Positions 1 to 10,893 of a stretch of 64,000 bases of DNA are shown piece after piece. Positions within the stretch are counted from its first letter, which is position 1; every line of letters starts with the position of its first letter. Below the pieces are notes generated by a model, which saw only the letters and a list, made by a program, of their open reading frames with translations, was not told the DNA's origin and searched no databases. The stretch is from Hyaloperonospora brassicae (taxonomy: Eukaryota > Oomycota > Peronosporomycetes > Peronosporales > Peronosporaceae). The DNA lies in NCBI GenBank assembly GCA_947650285.1, contig CANTFL010000990.1:1-64000 (forward strand), given 5' to 3'. Both the position numbers and the translations under genes were made by a program.

Positions 1-1
1 T

Positions 2-1150
2 GATGCCGATGTCGATCAAGTCGACATCGATGAAGAAGATCATCTCAATAATAGCGAAGACGCTATTATTGATTCAGATGATGATGACGATGCTGGTATA
101 TTCAGCATCGCCAACGATTATGCCAGCGAGGAAGAAGACAACCTCGCTGAAGAAGAGAGCAATCTCTTAGCAGTGCGCACGAAGCGCACTGCTAGACAAA
201 ACAAAGAGTCAGCAGAGAACTTCCTGCTGACTCGAGAAGCGGTAGTCCGTTTCGTTCAGGACTCCATCGCAAATGCGGTGGACCGTCAGAAACGGAACGC
301 AGACAAGAATGGAAGAGCAAATGTTCTTTCATTTAAGGTTAATGACCTAGTACTACTGTCAACGGTAAACCTACCTGGACATGCAGTCACTAGTGTCGGC
401 AGTAGTAAACTACTGCCGAAATACATTGGGCCATTTCGAGTGTTGCATCGCAAGGGCAATGCATACACACTCGAATTGCCACGTAGGATGCGCACGCATC
501 CTACGTTTTACGTGGGGAGGCTTAGGTCGTACTGTCAGTACGAGCCTTCTTCTTCCGATGAAGATAGCCCCCACGTTCAAGAACATCCATCAAGTTCTTG
601 CGTTCGCGCTCCAGACGATCCGTCTGGTCGCGCAGATATGATACCTCGGTATTCAACCGAGTTATCTCTCCGCGAGCTGTCGCCAGCTCGCCGAAAAGGG
701 AGCGGACATCCCGCTCGACCTGAAGCTGCGCCGTGGCATAATCGGCGCGATCCCTCGCCCGATCAGCCTCGTGACCCTTGCGGTTCTTCCGCACGGTGTC
801 GGTCAAAGCGTAGCGTCGGTCGCGCTCGTGCTTCAAGTCATCGCGCAATTCATCGATTGCGCGATCCATCTCGTAAGGGTCGAGATGGTGGGCCTGGGGT
901 TCTGGAGGAGGTCTTTCCTCCTCCACCACATCCTTTGGTGGATGCTCACGGTGATCAACGCTTTCTAGTGGAGCGTATCTTGAATCACCGTGACGATTCA
1001 GGATCAAGGACGAGCTACCTCGTCCAGTGGAGGGGGTATCCACCCTCTTGGAACAGCTGGGAGCCCCGCTCTCAGCTGTTGATGGATGTTGAAGGTCTCG
1101 TCCGCCAGTATGACGAGACCCATCCGATGAGTCCTGTGGCCCATCGGTAA
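2..1150 (+). CDS. Ty3/gypsy pol polyprotein, C-terminal part (integrase C-terminus plus chromodomain), partial
   Basis: One frame is open from the window edge to TAA at 1148-1150. It begins with an acidic stretch ([16 protein letters not shown]), then the integrase C-terminal region ([19 protein letters not shown], the SH3-like [11 protein letters not shown] and the GPFR motif in [11 protein letters not shown]), then a basic low-complexity linker, then a chromodomain at about 955-1080 ([27 protein letters not shown]). In known chromoviruses the chromodomain tethers integrase to modified histone and biases insertion. Element B has the same order in the same relative frame, which supports a genuine fusion. 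The linker and chromodomain lie opposite the antisense ORF (522-2126), so 629 bp are open on both strands. No upstream catalytic integrase residues are in view. Confidence 0.9.
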   Translation, partial: DADVDQVDIDEEDHLNNSEDAIIDSDDDDDAGIFSIANDYASEEEDNLAEEESNLLAVRTKRTARQNKESAENFLLTREAVVRFVQDSIANAVDRQKRNADKNGRANVLSFKVNDLVLLSTVNLPGHAVTSVGSSKLLPKYIGPFRVLHRKGNAYTLELPRRMRTHPTFYVGRLRSYCQYEPSSSDEDSPHVQEHPSSSCVRAPDDPSGRADMIPRYSTELSLRELSPARRKGSGHPARPEAAPWHNRRDPSPDQPRDPCGSSARCRSKRSVGRARASSHRAIHRLRDPSRKGRDGGPGVLEEVFPPPPHPLVDAHGDQRFLVERILNHRDDSGSRTSYLVQWRGYPPSWNSWEPRSQLLMDVEGLVRQYDETHPMSPVAHR

Positions 1151-2126
1151 ACACGCGCCCTAGGCGCTTGTAGACGGATTGCAAGTTTGCAATCGCGTCA
1201 CGCATCTCAGCCGAGATGTGTGCCCTTCCCCAGGGCGAATTTAGGGAGTACACATCCCTATGTGCACGCTGCGAGTTGTCAACACAACTCGCACAAGGGT
1301 CTCCCCATGTGAGGCAAGGAATGCCTGCCTCACTAGATAAACAATGCAACCGGTACCTAGCACCGGTTGGCGTTCGCCGTTCGAACCTGAGGCGTGTTGC
1401 CTCAAGTTTCTTGAGCCACCCCTCTCGTCCAAAATTCTTGACGTTTTGGACGAACGCGTTCCACGCAGCCAAAAGCGATGTTTTGTCACGCTTTTGGTTG
1501 CTATTGTACCATCGATGTCTAAGGAAGACATCGAGATAAAAGTCTTCTTCAGCGCGAAAGTTCTTCGCGCTGGAACTCAAGCCGTGAAGCTCGGTTGCAT
1601 CGAATAAGGGTATTCGATGGTGTTGGCCTGTCTCGTGAGACAGGCTATTGATGAGTTGTTCGGGCAAACGCCACGGCTTCAACTCATCACGCTTCACAGT
1701 GGTACCCTTGTCGGTACCACGGCTCCCAGATTGACGACGGCTCGCGCCATCGTCATCACGCTCGTGCGAAGACGCACGAGCCGGCGGTGGTGAAGAATAG
1801 AACTCACCACCCTGATCATCGTCATCACTGCCGAACAGACTGTGATGCGAATCACGAGTCCGTTCGTTCGGCAGTGGCCTTGGCGAATACTGAGGCGTCG
1901 CCGGTGAGCGAGACGCCTCTGGAGCATTGCCCGAGTCAGACACGTCTGACTCGCCAGAGTAGATGACCTCCACATCGGGGTCATCGTGCGCACGCGGCGT
2001 GATACCGCGTGCACCTGCAGCACCTGTTGCTGCAGGCGAAGAAGGGGCGGCAGACGACGAAGCGTCTGCCGCAGAGGCTTGCACAGCACCAGGCTGTGTG
2101 GGTCTTGAGTCACCTCGCATAGACAT
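522..2126 (-). CDS. Antisense accessory ORF of the retroelement (534 aa), unrecognised family
   Basis: A 534-codon ORF runs opposite to pol, starting 131 bp inside the 3' LTR boundary and ending inside the pol frame. It has an Ala/Ser/Pro-rich, acidic N-terminus (about 1-140), a central domain (about 150-310) with [14 protein letters not shown] and a Cys-rich [12 protein letters not shown] stretch, a hydrophilic linker, and a C-terminal segment rich in heptad-like Glu/Arg/Leu (about 420-515) that looks like a coiled coil. The central domain is conserved in element B (17143-17682, minus) as RIPLFD, RHRWYHSN and PCLSWEATCQSC, despite much nucleotide divergence, which argues for real coding. I do not recognise the family. 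The Cys/His residues could bind metal or nucleic acid; that is inference. A promoter would have to lie in the LTR or in 2127-2256. It could still be a fortuitous open frame. Confidence 0.68.
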   Translation of the reverse strand: MSMRGDSRPTQPGAVQASAADASSSAAPSSPAATGAAGARGITPRAHDDPDVEVIYSGESDVSDSGNAPEASRSPATPQYSPRPLPNERTRDSHHSLFGSDDDDQGGEFYSSPPPARASSHERDDDGASRRQSGSRGTDKGTTVKRDELKPWRLPEQLINSLSHETGQHHRIPLFDATELHGLSSSAKNFRAEEDFYLDVFLRHRWYNSNQKRDKTSLLAAWNAFVQNVKNFGREGWLKKLEATRLRFERRTPTGARYRLHCLSSEAGIPCLTWGDPCASCVDNSQRAHRDVYSLNSPWGRAHISAEMRDAIANLQSVYKRLGRVFTDGPQDSSDGSRHTGGRDLQHPSTAESGAPSCSKRVDTPSTGRGSSSLILNRHGDSRYAPLESVDHREHPPKDVVEEERPPPEPQAHHLDPYEMDRAIDELRDDLKHERDRRYALTDTVRKNRKGHEADRARDRADYATAQLQVERDVRSLFGELATARGEITRLNTEVSYLRDQTDRLERERKNLMDVLERGGYLHRKKKARTDSTT

Positions 2127-2242
2127 GTTAACTATGCGAGGTCAAGCGGAAAGTGAGTGGAACGGACCAAACAAGTGCTCCCTGTCCCAATGGTGGCCAA
2201 CGGGTGGCCTCCATATTTCGATAGTCACACGGTGACTATCAG

Positions 2243-2253
2243 TTAAGGGGGGG
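2243..2253 (+). other. Polypurine tract before 3' LTR
   Basis: TTAAGGGGGGG lies just upstream of the LTR start (TGTAACGGGG at 2257), the expected place for the plus-strand primer of reverse transcription. The equivalent in element B (about 18422-18430) is eroded. Confidence 0.75.
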
Positions 2254-2256
2254 TGA

Positions 2257-2646
2257 TGTAACGGGGCAGCCCGTTACATGATATTGTCACTTTAAGGAAA
2301 GTGACAATAAAGAATATAAAGATGGATATTCTTTAAACAATATCACCAAAGTGGTGATATTGAAGGGTCGACCAAAGGGTCTGTTCATTGGTTGATATCG
2401 TGATGATATCAACCCACCAATCGCCGCAAGACGCGCGCAATGAGTGGTGACGAGACGTCACCATACATGCAGTTATATTAGTATAATTGAATTAAGTCAA
2501 ACGAAGAGACAGTAGTTTAAAGACTTAATTTATTAATATAACAGTTCTACTTTTACCCTACCTACGCTTCCTCGCTCGCCACGTGTACGTCCGTCGGGGC
2601 ACCCAAATCCCTTGCGTTAAGTTACGCAAGGGTGTGCCCCGTTACA
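2257..2646 (+). repeat. 3' LTR of element A (390 bp)
   Basis: The repeat starts TGTAACGGGG and ends CCCCGTTACA, giving TG...CA ends and terminal inverted repeats. A related solo copy lies at 61624-62017 with the same order of motifs. The first 160 bp hold five consecutive perfect stem-loops: 2257-2278 (TGTAACGGG arms), 2283-2308 (ATTGTCACTTT), 2309-2334 (AAAGAATAT), 2338-2362 (CAATATCACCA) and 2390-2414 (GGTTGATATC). Two more sit downstream: 2445-2463 (TGGTGAC) and a nested one at 2596-2640 (outer arms GGGGCAC, inner arms CCCTTGCG). A TATA-like AT-rich part at about 2465-2545 could be the core promoter region; this is not shown. Confidence 0.92.
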
Positions 2647-5600
2647 TTGGTGGAAGTATCCGAAACAGCAAAAGGAGAGCATAAGCTATAGAGGATACGC
2701 CGTAGTGCAAAGTGATGCTTACCGAAACGTTAATCCGTATAATATTACGTAACGACATAAGTAAGACTTCGTAGTCCTGATCACTAGTTGCTATATGGCA
2801 AATAATTCGTTAAATGTTATATAAAACTAGATAGGACGCTGTAAACAGTTAGGGCGAGGAGGTTTCCCTGCGGAGACGAGCAGATATATGCTTATGCTTG
2901 CACAATGACTTTAGTGCCGTGATGTAAACAACAATTGCATCATCGGCCCGATTATGGGCGGTGTTTTCCCGACACGATAATGTATCCAATGACTTTCATT
3001 GAGACGCAAATCAAAAGATCTCTGAAGAACTCAATTTACGTGCCGTAGAAATGGAAATTGACGAGGATAAATGAGACTTCTTGAACATACGTACAGAATC
3101 TTTGCAAAGTTCTGTTTTGGTTGAGGTGGGCTATGTAGTGTTTTGTATAGTTGCTGCATGGAACACAAGCAAAGCTTTCAATAGAAGAGCATTGTGGTGA
3201 TGCCGAAAGAACACAGCGTGATAACCACAGCGTCATGCTGGCATCACATGTCAAGTCTAAATTTATGGCGCTGATCCCATCACTTCTTAACAGAGAAATC
3301 GAATAAGCAGAAATGTACATCACAGAACTAGGGTCGGAATGAAGAGGCATCAAGACCAACAGACCAGGTATGAAGGCGATAAACTCGATGCGCATGTATG
3401 TAGAGAGGATTAAGTAATGGAACGCGATGGGTAGCGTCAAGTAAGTCATAGTAAAGCTACGTAGCCAAGTGACATCCGAAGTTGCCCATACGTTTAATAT
3501 GCGGTTATACTTTAAAATTCGCAACACGCAGTGCTGCACAAAACCATTTTTTACACGCGAAAACGGATAAATTTCAGATGAGCCTGGTGAGCGTCTGCGT
3601 GGAATAGCCATTGGTCACTACTGAGACGGTCTGCGGCCTGGATGTTTTACCTCGGATATATAGTTACTTGAGACGAAGGACATCGGTGAGAGAGCTATGT
3701 TTCTTGGCATTCGTGCTAGGTGACAATGAAACTGGTATATATTGGATCAATTTCGGTTCATTCGCGAAGTAATTGCTTAAATATGCCTAACGCAAGCTGA
3801 TTCTCACTATAAGTCGATAATCAAAGGCTTGGAAGGTGAATAAGAAGGGGATATGATACCAGGTGACGGTGATGGTACACCAAAACGAACGAATAAGAAA
3901 ATGTTTCAACCGGCATTTCGAAGTCTGGTGTGGTTGTATCGATGTATAAGATCGTACATTGCATTAGCTGTAACAAGGAATACCGAGTACTACATTTGCA
4001 AAGGAACCGCGACTAGTGGTGGGTGACAACTATTGTTCGATACTTAAAGGAAAATTGTAGATTCAGCATTAACGCCGTTAGTGATAACTCTGAAACGCAC
4101 AAGAAGTTGTATTTGGAGGCTTCAGCGATGCGGATCACGCAGTAAATCTCGAAAATCGATGAAATTTGTAAGTGAAGAGTTTATATCCTCTTTTTAGATT
4201 TTTAGAGGTTAAACGTGTTAAACAATTGAGTGCGGCATTATATACGATGAAGGACGATTCGTAGTTGCATCAGCGGTGGCGTGTAATCTGCTGGGGCTGA
4301 ATAAATGTATTGATGAAATAAGAGTACGCATGGCGAAGCTTCTTTGATGCCCGTTGGAAGTATAGCTGCGACTGAGCAAATACCGGGCAAATACAGCGCA
4401 GGAAGTGCAAAGCACATTGATGTACATCTTAAGTTCATCAAAAATTACAGAATAAGGCGATAATGCTAGTGCGTTTTAGAGTCGCGCTTTATGCGAGCCG
4501 ATGTTTTCATCAAGACGTTCGCTGTGCTGCGATTGTCAAAGCTGCTTACTTTGGTCTTGTTAGGTCAAAACCATCACTGAAAAGAGCATTGGAAGAGTGC
4601 AGCTGGTGAGGTGAAAGCATGTGACTAGTGCTGTTAAAGGGAAGCATATCTTAAACTGGATCGAGCCTATCGTGTATTTACAAGAGTTCTAAATAATTAT
4701 GTACACATATGATCACTATCGATCATAAACTCAATATTTTATTTCATCATCCTAATGCTGAACAAGTGCCAGCAACTAATAGATTATAAGGTTATGAAAG
4801 AAGCATTTTCAGATAGAAGCCTTGTTACCTATGAGCTAATACTTTTTCTGGGAGCCAGAAGTCGATTAAGTATTGCAAGAATGTTAGAGTCGCCACGCCA
4901 CCACATCCTAACGCTTGTAGGCGCTCAAAAAAGATATTCAGGTTTTTACCTGATGAACAAATGACAGGCATTGTCAAGGACCAATGATGCCATCTAATCT
5001 ATGAATCTTTTCATCTGATACATGAAATAAACTGATGGCATTATAAATATTCTTCATACTTATTACGACGCAATCATCGTGGTCCTATTCATATGCAACG
5101 TTTTGTGGACTCCCCCTATAGACTGTGTTACTAGTAAGGATGCGCCTGTTTCAAAGCGCACCGTCATCTGCGTCGAAGAGATCGAACGACAAACGAGGTC
5201 AATTCTGTAAATTTTTAGTGATTCGTTTTTACGAAGCTCGCAACTACACAAGGCATGAAGTAACATGTCTTTTTTTCACTATGATCTTCGATGAATGAGA
5301 GAATGTGTAATGACCAGGATAAGCAACACATAATAATGATTGCTGAGTGTAGTCTTCTTCCATTAGCCTTCAAATTCTTTCGACGTTACTGGGTCAAGAA
5401 AGAGCTTTGTCCCTACTCACCCAAACCATTATTTTTACAGTTTTTCATATTCTGTAACGATATTATCCCGTTATATTGGCGTTCACGGCAATGCGTAGCG
5501 GCGGTCGATTGGTCCGAGTAATTTATACGAGACACTAGGCGAGGGGAAATATATCGATGAGCGTAGGGTCCTACATTTTGATTGCTTTTTCGCCTTAGAA

Positions 5601-7069
5601 ATTAATTGTTACCGTGGGGATCGAGGTATTAAGCTCTTAAATGATCAGAGGTGTATGAGCTTTGGGTTTGCTCTTCCTGTTGTCTTCTTAGACAATAGTT
5701 TGACAAACTGACGTGATCTTGTAGTGATCTAAGTTTCCACTGATTCACCACGGATATCGCTTGGTCTGGCGTCTTCACTTCAAGGCGTAGCAGATGAGGC
5801 TACGCGGAATCATTCTCAATACCCCTGTTTATGTTAAGATATTTGCTATGTTTGCTCATCAATGGACTTACACATAAGATAGAGTAGCTTAAGAGGTACC
5901 GTATATGGTGGGTGCAAGCGTGTACGTCAAGCCTATCCTGCTTCGGACAATTTATCTCAAGTCCTAGATTCGACAAGTAGTGCATCAAACAATTGTCGAA
6001 AGTTCACCTTGATGTGGTCTACCATATCACATCAAATGGGTCGTGAACATTAAGTCTTAGATTACAGGCTTTGTCACGTCCACTCAAGTTGTACATGATT
6101 AAGTACACCTTCAACACATCGACTTTGGTGCGGCGAGGTTCGATGGAGTCGTCGAGATTTAGCGCACGCACGCACGCCGGTCCTTCAATGACAAAGTTTG
6201 CTTGATGTTGTCTAAACGTTCCAAATTTTTGATCTTCTGATCCCTCGGCAGCTCTGCATGTTGAAAACCTTTCTATACCAGCAAGATCATCTTTTTGTCG
6301 ATTTGATCAACATAAGGTTGCATCATCTTGGCAATCTCAGCATGTTGCTCAAAACTCTTTTGGGCGAACATCATGTCGCTTGCCACAATTTATGGACGAC
6401 TCATTCGATCAGCCACGCTTCATTCTATATGACTTGAATGTTCAAAGCCTTCGCGCCACGTGTGGACACTATCCTCACCCTCGATTTCCATGATATATAA
6501 ATCACTAATCAAAAGACAAACCACGAGTATACCAGGGACTACGCAGGTAGCACAATCTGGTATTGATAATCGTATCAGTATACATGAGTCTTTTTGAAGT
6601 GGTTATATAAGCTAACATGAAGTAGACATATATACCCAGCGTAACTTGCGCGCGTCCATCCTCCATGAGATCGTGTTGTCCGTGTAATGGCCTGTGTCAA
6701 CCAATCTGCAAAAGATATAAACACTACATGTTTAAGCGATATTAAAGCATCATTCGCTAAGGGGGGGTATATAGTCGCATCGACATATTATAGTTAAATA
6801 ATGTAAAATTTGTTTTATAGTCCAATCCTTCAATTAGAACCTCCTTTTAATCATAACCACAGGTGACCCTAGAATTTACTCCACAAACACATCACCCCAA
6901 CTGACCCTCCCTCTGAAAGTATCCCACCTTGAAGCAAATTAGAGCAGTCTTGATCGATTTCTATAAATGATCAGAACACCACAACGCCTAAGTGATTAAC
7001 GGGTAAGTATCCTCTACGCAAAAGCTACTGGAAATACACAGCATATGTTCTCATTTCCTGATCAACCAT
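2647..7069. other. AT-rich intergenic region without a supported gene
   Basis: About 4.4 kb of AT-rich sequence with scattered short frames. The longest, 3036-3611 on the minus strand (191 codons), has some hydrophobic stretches but no motif I recognise and no conserved partner in the window. A purine run at about 6760-6768 (TAAGGGGGGG followed by TATATAG) resembles a retrotransposon polypurine tract, but I see no adjoining LTR. A minus-strand coding-like remnant at about 6010-6420 is listed separately. The region is probably made of old transposon debris; that is inference from context and composition. Confidence 0.6.
6010..6420 (-). pseudogene. Decayed minus-strand coding remnant, unrecognised
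   Basis: Read on the minus strand, this stretch gives two protein-like segments in different frames: one near 6200-6380 (MMFAQKSFEQHAEIAKMM, then GFQHAELPRDQKIKNLERL) and one near 6010-6190 (ALNLDDSIEPRRTKVDVL, then VYLIMYNLSGRDKA). Stops and at least one frame change separate them. The residue patterns look more like old protein than random AT-rich sequence. I cannot name the family. A transposon-encoded protein is the likely origin given the neighbours, but this is inference. Confidence 0.3.
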
Positions 7070-8382
7070 GGGGCGCCATCGCTACAATATCGGCGAATAA
7101 ATGAAGATTTCAAGGGAGGCGAAAAGTCATCTTTCCGACCCGATTCCGTCAAGTACAACGTCGACCGTCGCTGCATCCGCGACTGGGTCCATCAAGACAA
7201 TGCTGGCGCGTTTGACGAGGAGTCGATGAGCAGATTTTGTCTTGGCGGGGGCGTTCGCCGTGTCTTTTGTGAAGAACTGGACTCTCTTCTCATCTCTGAG
7301 TTGCGTGAAGTTCGTTCCAAGCATATCCGTGTCACTCGACGCCGGGTTGTGGAGACGGAGGCAAAGATCCTCAGGAAGATGGTAGAGCAGCCCGGTTTCA
7401 CTCTCTCGAATGGTTGGCTTGTGTGTTTTCTTTACCAACACAATCTCGTCTTTCAAAAGAAGTCTAACAAGCCGAGACTGACCGCTGAATTTATCGCCAC
7501 GCACGGTGCCAATTTCATCTTTCACTTGCGCAAGCTTGTCCGCGAATACAAAATCGATCCACAAAACGTGGTCAATCTGGATGAGACCGCGGTCTTTGCT
7601 GACCATGACAAGGATACAACGCTGGCGGAGCGCGGGTCTATAGACGTACCCTCAGGTCTCTCGGCTTCGAAAAGATTCTCTTGACTGCTGTGTTTGCTGT
7701 TCGCGGCGACGGGACTAAGCTGAAGCCATGTGTTCTAGAGAAGGGCAAGGAATGAAGGATCTCGACGTAGCAAGAAATACCAGTTTTCACCAACTCCAAA
7801 TCATGGATGGATTCGGAATTGTTCATTCGAAACATCGACTACATGTTTCCGTTTTCCAAGCCGAACAAGAATTTGCTCGTTTTCGACTCCACACCAAGTC
7901 ACGTGATCAAGAAGGTGAAGACTCACCTACATACTCGTAAGATCCTGTACGCGGTAATACCCGGTGGCATGATGTCATATCTTCAGCCCTGAGATTACGG
8001 AGTCTTTAAGCTCTTGAAAGAGCACCTAGCCGACCTGATCGACAACTAGGAGGAGCATAGATCTCACTCCTACACGGCAGGTTGAAATGTGCGCCCTCCG
8101 TCGCTTATGACGGTCGTCGGCTGGATCAAGGCCGCGTAGTCGGAGATTAGTGAGCCATAAATTTGCCGCAGATTTCGCCGCTGCTTTCTCGGATAAGATG
8201 CTGATTTGGCGCTTTGGTGTCACGAATAATACGGATTCCATTTTCAGCGACTTGTGTTCAGGAGCGACATCGCCGACTCGCTCTCCCACTTACTCTTCCT
8301 AAATGAAAACAGCAGCAGTGACATGGACATCGACGACGACGACGAGTACGAGCTTGACTTCTCTAATGCTTCAGCTCTGTAA
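7070..8382 (+). pseudogene. Pogo/jerky-like DDE transposase, degraded
   Basis: Several frames together follow the layout of a Tc1/mariner-superfamily pogo-like transposase. The order is: N-terminal HTH-like start (MGRHRYNIGE at 7068 in one frame, then KYNVDRRCIRDWVHQ); a CENP-B-type helical part (LREVRSKHIRVTRRRVV); WLVCFLYQHNLVFQKKSNK; first catalytic Asp in NVVNLDETAVF near 7574; a second Asp region LLVFDSTPSHVIKKV near 7875; then AVIPGGMMSYLQP followed by a stop where pogo-like enzymes have LQPLD. An acidic tail ends at TAA 8380-8382. Frameshifts near 7095 and 7750 and several stops make it non-functional. I did not find terminal inverted repeats or a TA duplication by eye. Confidence 0.8.
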
Positions 8383-10397
8383 TTGTGATTCCTTAGGAGC
8401 GCCAACCTGTGAAGTGCAATGTGAGATTTAGTAACCAGCGTGATTCTGCGTCGAACGTACCATATCATATTCAAGTCACTTCGGCCTGAAGCGGTCTTGT
8501 TGCTTTGGAAACACTGAGGAAAGCAGAGAGTAAGTTGCTGAATACACGTTTCATTGGTAATCACACACCTCATGGAGAGGCGCTTCGTTCGCTTCTGTAT
8601 ATTGCTCGCAGGATACGCACAGCCGGGCCTGCCCACTTCTTAAACGTCACAGGGACGTACTGCGCCACGGGCCGCCAACTAGCGCGGGGGCTTGATACCC
8701 GACCGTTTGATCACTGCGAGCAAATTTGCGGAATGAGAAATTCAAGCAAGATACTTGTGTTGGCGTCGTCTTATCACGATATCTTCATTCAATCTTATTC
8801 CGATTTTTGGCAATCTTATCCTAAGTTCAATCTCTATATATTTCATCAATTTCTTATGTTTGTTCTTATCCCTATTCACTATCCTCAAATAAGACGTCCC
8901 CTCCAATAATAAGTTACTCTAGGGTGGGGTTATGGCGAAATACCCAGTGAGGTTATAAAACAGGTTTTACAGTATGTCATGTCACGGCGCAGCCGGGTGC
9001 ATAAGATCCAACTGGGTCTGAAATCTGGCAAGCTCGAATCTAGAGGGGCAATGCTCACTTTTAATCTTTTTCTATCTCTTATATAAAGGTCTTACAGGAG
9101 TATAGGTCATACTTGGTATCAGGATATTAACAGTTCGCTCCCCCTTCACTCACTTCCCGCCTTTTCTTACCTTCCACTTGTTCTTTTTTCTCTCACGCGC
9201 TCCTCCTGATGATGTAGATTCGTCCTCGTCCTGTTTTATATATCGGCGGCGCGCTTCTCTTCTAAACAACTCCTTTCACTACTCTATATTTTATATAGAA
9301 TCTCGTCTTCTTCTCTCACCACCACCACGGCACCACCACCACCGTCTTTCTACGCTGCGATGATGCGCTTCGTAAGGGTAGAGGATAAGAGTGGGACAAG
9401 CATCAACACAAAACTTTTACGAGGAGGAAAGAAGACGGCTGCTGATTAGATTATGTTTCAACGATGTGTCAAGAACATGCTTATGTTTTAGCTATTGAAA
9501 AGTTACTAAATTGTAATGTTCCTTTAGTGAGGAAATGTAGTCTTTAGTATAAACATTGAGACACACCATTCTAGGAAAGTGAGATTCAAGATTCATGATA
9601 TATGGCCCTGACAATAAGCGAGCAACGTACAGTATCTCAGGTAGTGCTATTCGTCTGATGTTAGTTTTACCACTTCTTCGGTTGGGAACTCTGTACACCT
9701 GAGCGCAACCGAATAGCTGGCCAGACAGTAAACGAAAACAACAAAAATCGCGCCAAGCGATCAACAAACACTTTTTTCGCATGCCTCTCCTGATTGACAA
9801 CTACAATCAGCACCTAAAACCTCAGCATGAGAGACGATGGTCTGAATGTCAGACTTTACCAACGAACATAGAAAGGCCTATTTCGCTTAAATATTTGCTC
9901 GGTTTATGGATACTCTGCCATCAAAATCTTAGAAAAAAGATCAAAAACTCTCTTCACAGATATACAAGAGGGTGATTGTCAATAACATCATTGCACAGTT
10001 GTAGTTCGATGAAGAGGAAGAAGTAAGTGCAGAAGACGAAGACGGAAGTCCTGCCTGACACATCAAAGACGATAATTTGAACGAGAGTGAAGATGCGGGA
10101 TCTAGACATAGAATTGAGGCCGCTCAGAAAGATGTGGGGCTACAATCAGCTGATGAGATAAGGACTCTTTCTCCTGTTCAATTTGGGTGCAGAGGAATTT
10201 CAAGGTATTTTTACCAAGTGTCAGTCAGCAACGAGCTTCAAAGGGAGATAATTGTTCGCCATACGAATGTGGGAATATACTTTGGGCAAACAGCCAGCAT
10301 AATGAAGCAATGAAGAAAGTAAGTAAGCAAGTATCCGACCTTGCTAGTGTCGGCTAATATAACAAGTTCAACGTTACGAGGGTGGTACGGGGTACTG
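8383..10397. other. Intergenic region with weak transposon traces
   Basis: No gene supported. TTGGTATCAGGATAT at about 9113-9127 resembles a retrotransposon primer binding site (canonical TGGTATCAGAGC), preceded by TATATAAAGG at about 9080-9089, so an old LTR end may be here; I could not define its borders. A CAC-rich low-complexity run lies at about 9318-9343. A minus-strand frame at 9492-9800 (102 codons) is unrecognised. The last five bases before element B (TACTG, 10393-10397) form one side of its imperfect target duplication. Confidence 0.5.
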
Positions 10398-10843
10398 TGT
10401 AATAGGGTGAGTCCGTTACATAAAATTGATGTCTTTGCATCAATTTTTGAACATTATCTATTTACATAATGATCAATTGACATTACTCGTAAGGAGTAAG
10501 GTTGAAGGAATATTACCCCCGAGGGTAATATTTATTTGATGGGTTTCCCCACCTGATGGTTGATGTTCACGGTACATCAACCAGATTAACCACCAATCTC
10601 TGCTGGACGCGCGCAATTGGATGTGAGCAAGAAAACCACATACGAGATTGTAGTTTAATATAGTTAGCTCAAGACGAAAGATGGTTCATTAAAAACATAA
10701 CTATATTAAATACAGCTCTACTTTTTCCCTTGGACAGAGCTTTCGAGTTCTGCCTACTTCGCTGCGCTTCCTCACGCCACGTGTACGTGACGTCGGGTGC
10801 ACACAACCTTGTGTTGCATTGACACAAGGCGTTCCGCGTTACA
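10398..10843 (+). repeat. 5' LTR of element B (446 bp)
   Basis: Starts TGTAATAGGG (3' LTR: TGTAACGGGG) and ends GTTACA. It contains perfect stem-loops AAAATTGATG/CATCAATTTT, AATATTACCC/GGGTAATATT and GGTTGATGT/ACATCAACC: same serial layout as the LTR at 2257 but with different stem sequences. A TATATTAAATACAGC stretch near 10704-10718 could be a core promoter region (inference). Confidence 0.95.
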
Positions 10844-10845
10844 CC

Positions 10846-10856
10846 TGGTAGCACTT
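10846..10856 (+). other. Primer binding site of element B
   Basis: TGGTAGCACTT begins two bases after the 5' LTR, where a tRNA 3' end (…TACCA) primes minus-strand synthesis. The element at the right edge has the same bases at the same spacing (63934-63944). The primer may be an initiator-Met-like tRNA, but the tRNA was not identified. Confidence 0.75.
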
Positions 10857-10893
10857 TGTAGTCCGTCCGGCGACGACAACCACCTCATCCGAC

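Larger units (their letters stand above)
1..2646 (+). mobile_element. Ty3/gypsy (chromovirus-type) retrotransposon A, 3' part
   Basis: This is the 3' portion of an LTR retrotransposon entering from outside the window. In order it shows the integrase C-terminal region of pol, a chromodomain, a non-pol stretch carrying a long antisense ORF, a polypurine tract and the 3' LTR (2257-2646). Pol residues match element B (10398-18881) closely at protein level, so both belong to one superfamily, but the LTR families differ in sequence. Unlike element B, the visible pol frame and the antisense frame are both uninterrupted, so this copy is younger or less decayed. The 5' half and 5' LTR are not visible, so intactness and target duplication cannot be judged. 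The sequence is crowded with short perfect inverted repeats (see findings). Confidence 0.93.

Noticed and set aside
3036..3611. 191-codon minus-strand ORF with hydrophobic segments
   Set aside because: Isolated in AT-rich decayed DNA, no recognisable motif, start context or partner; not enough to call a gene.
6760..6775. Purine run followed by TATATAG as a second retroelement polypurine tract
   Set aside because: No LTR start (TG...) or matching repeat was found next to it.
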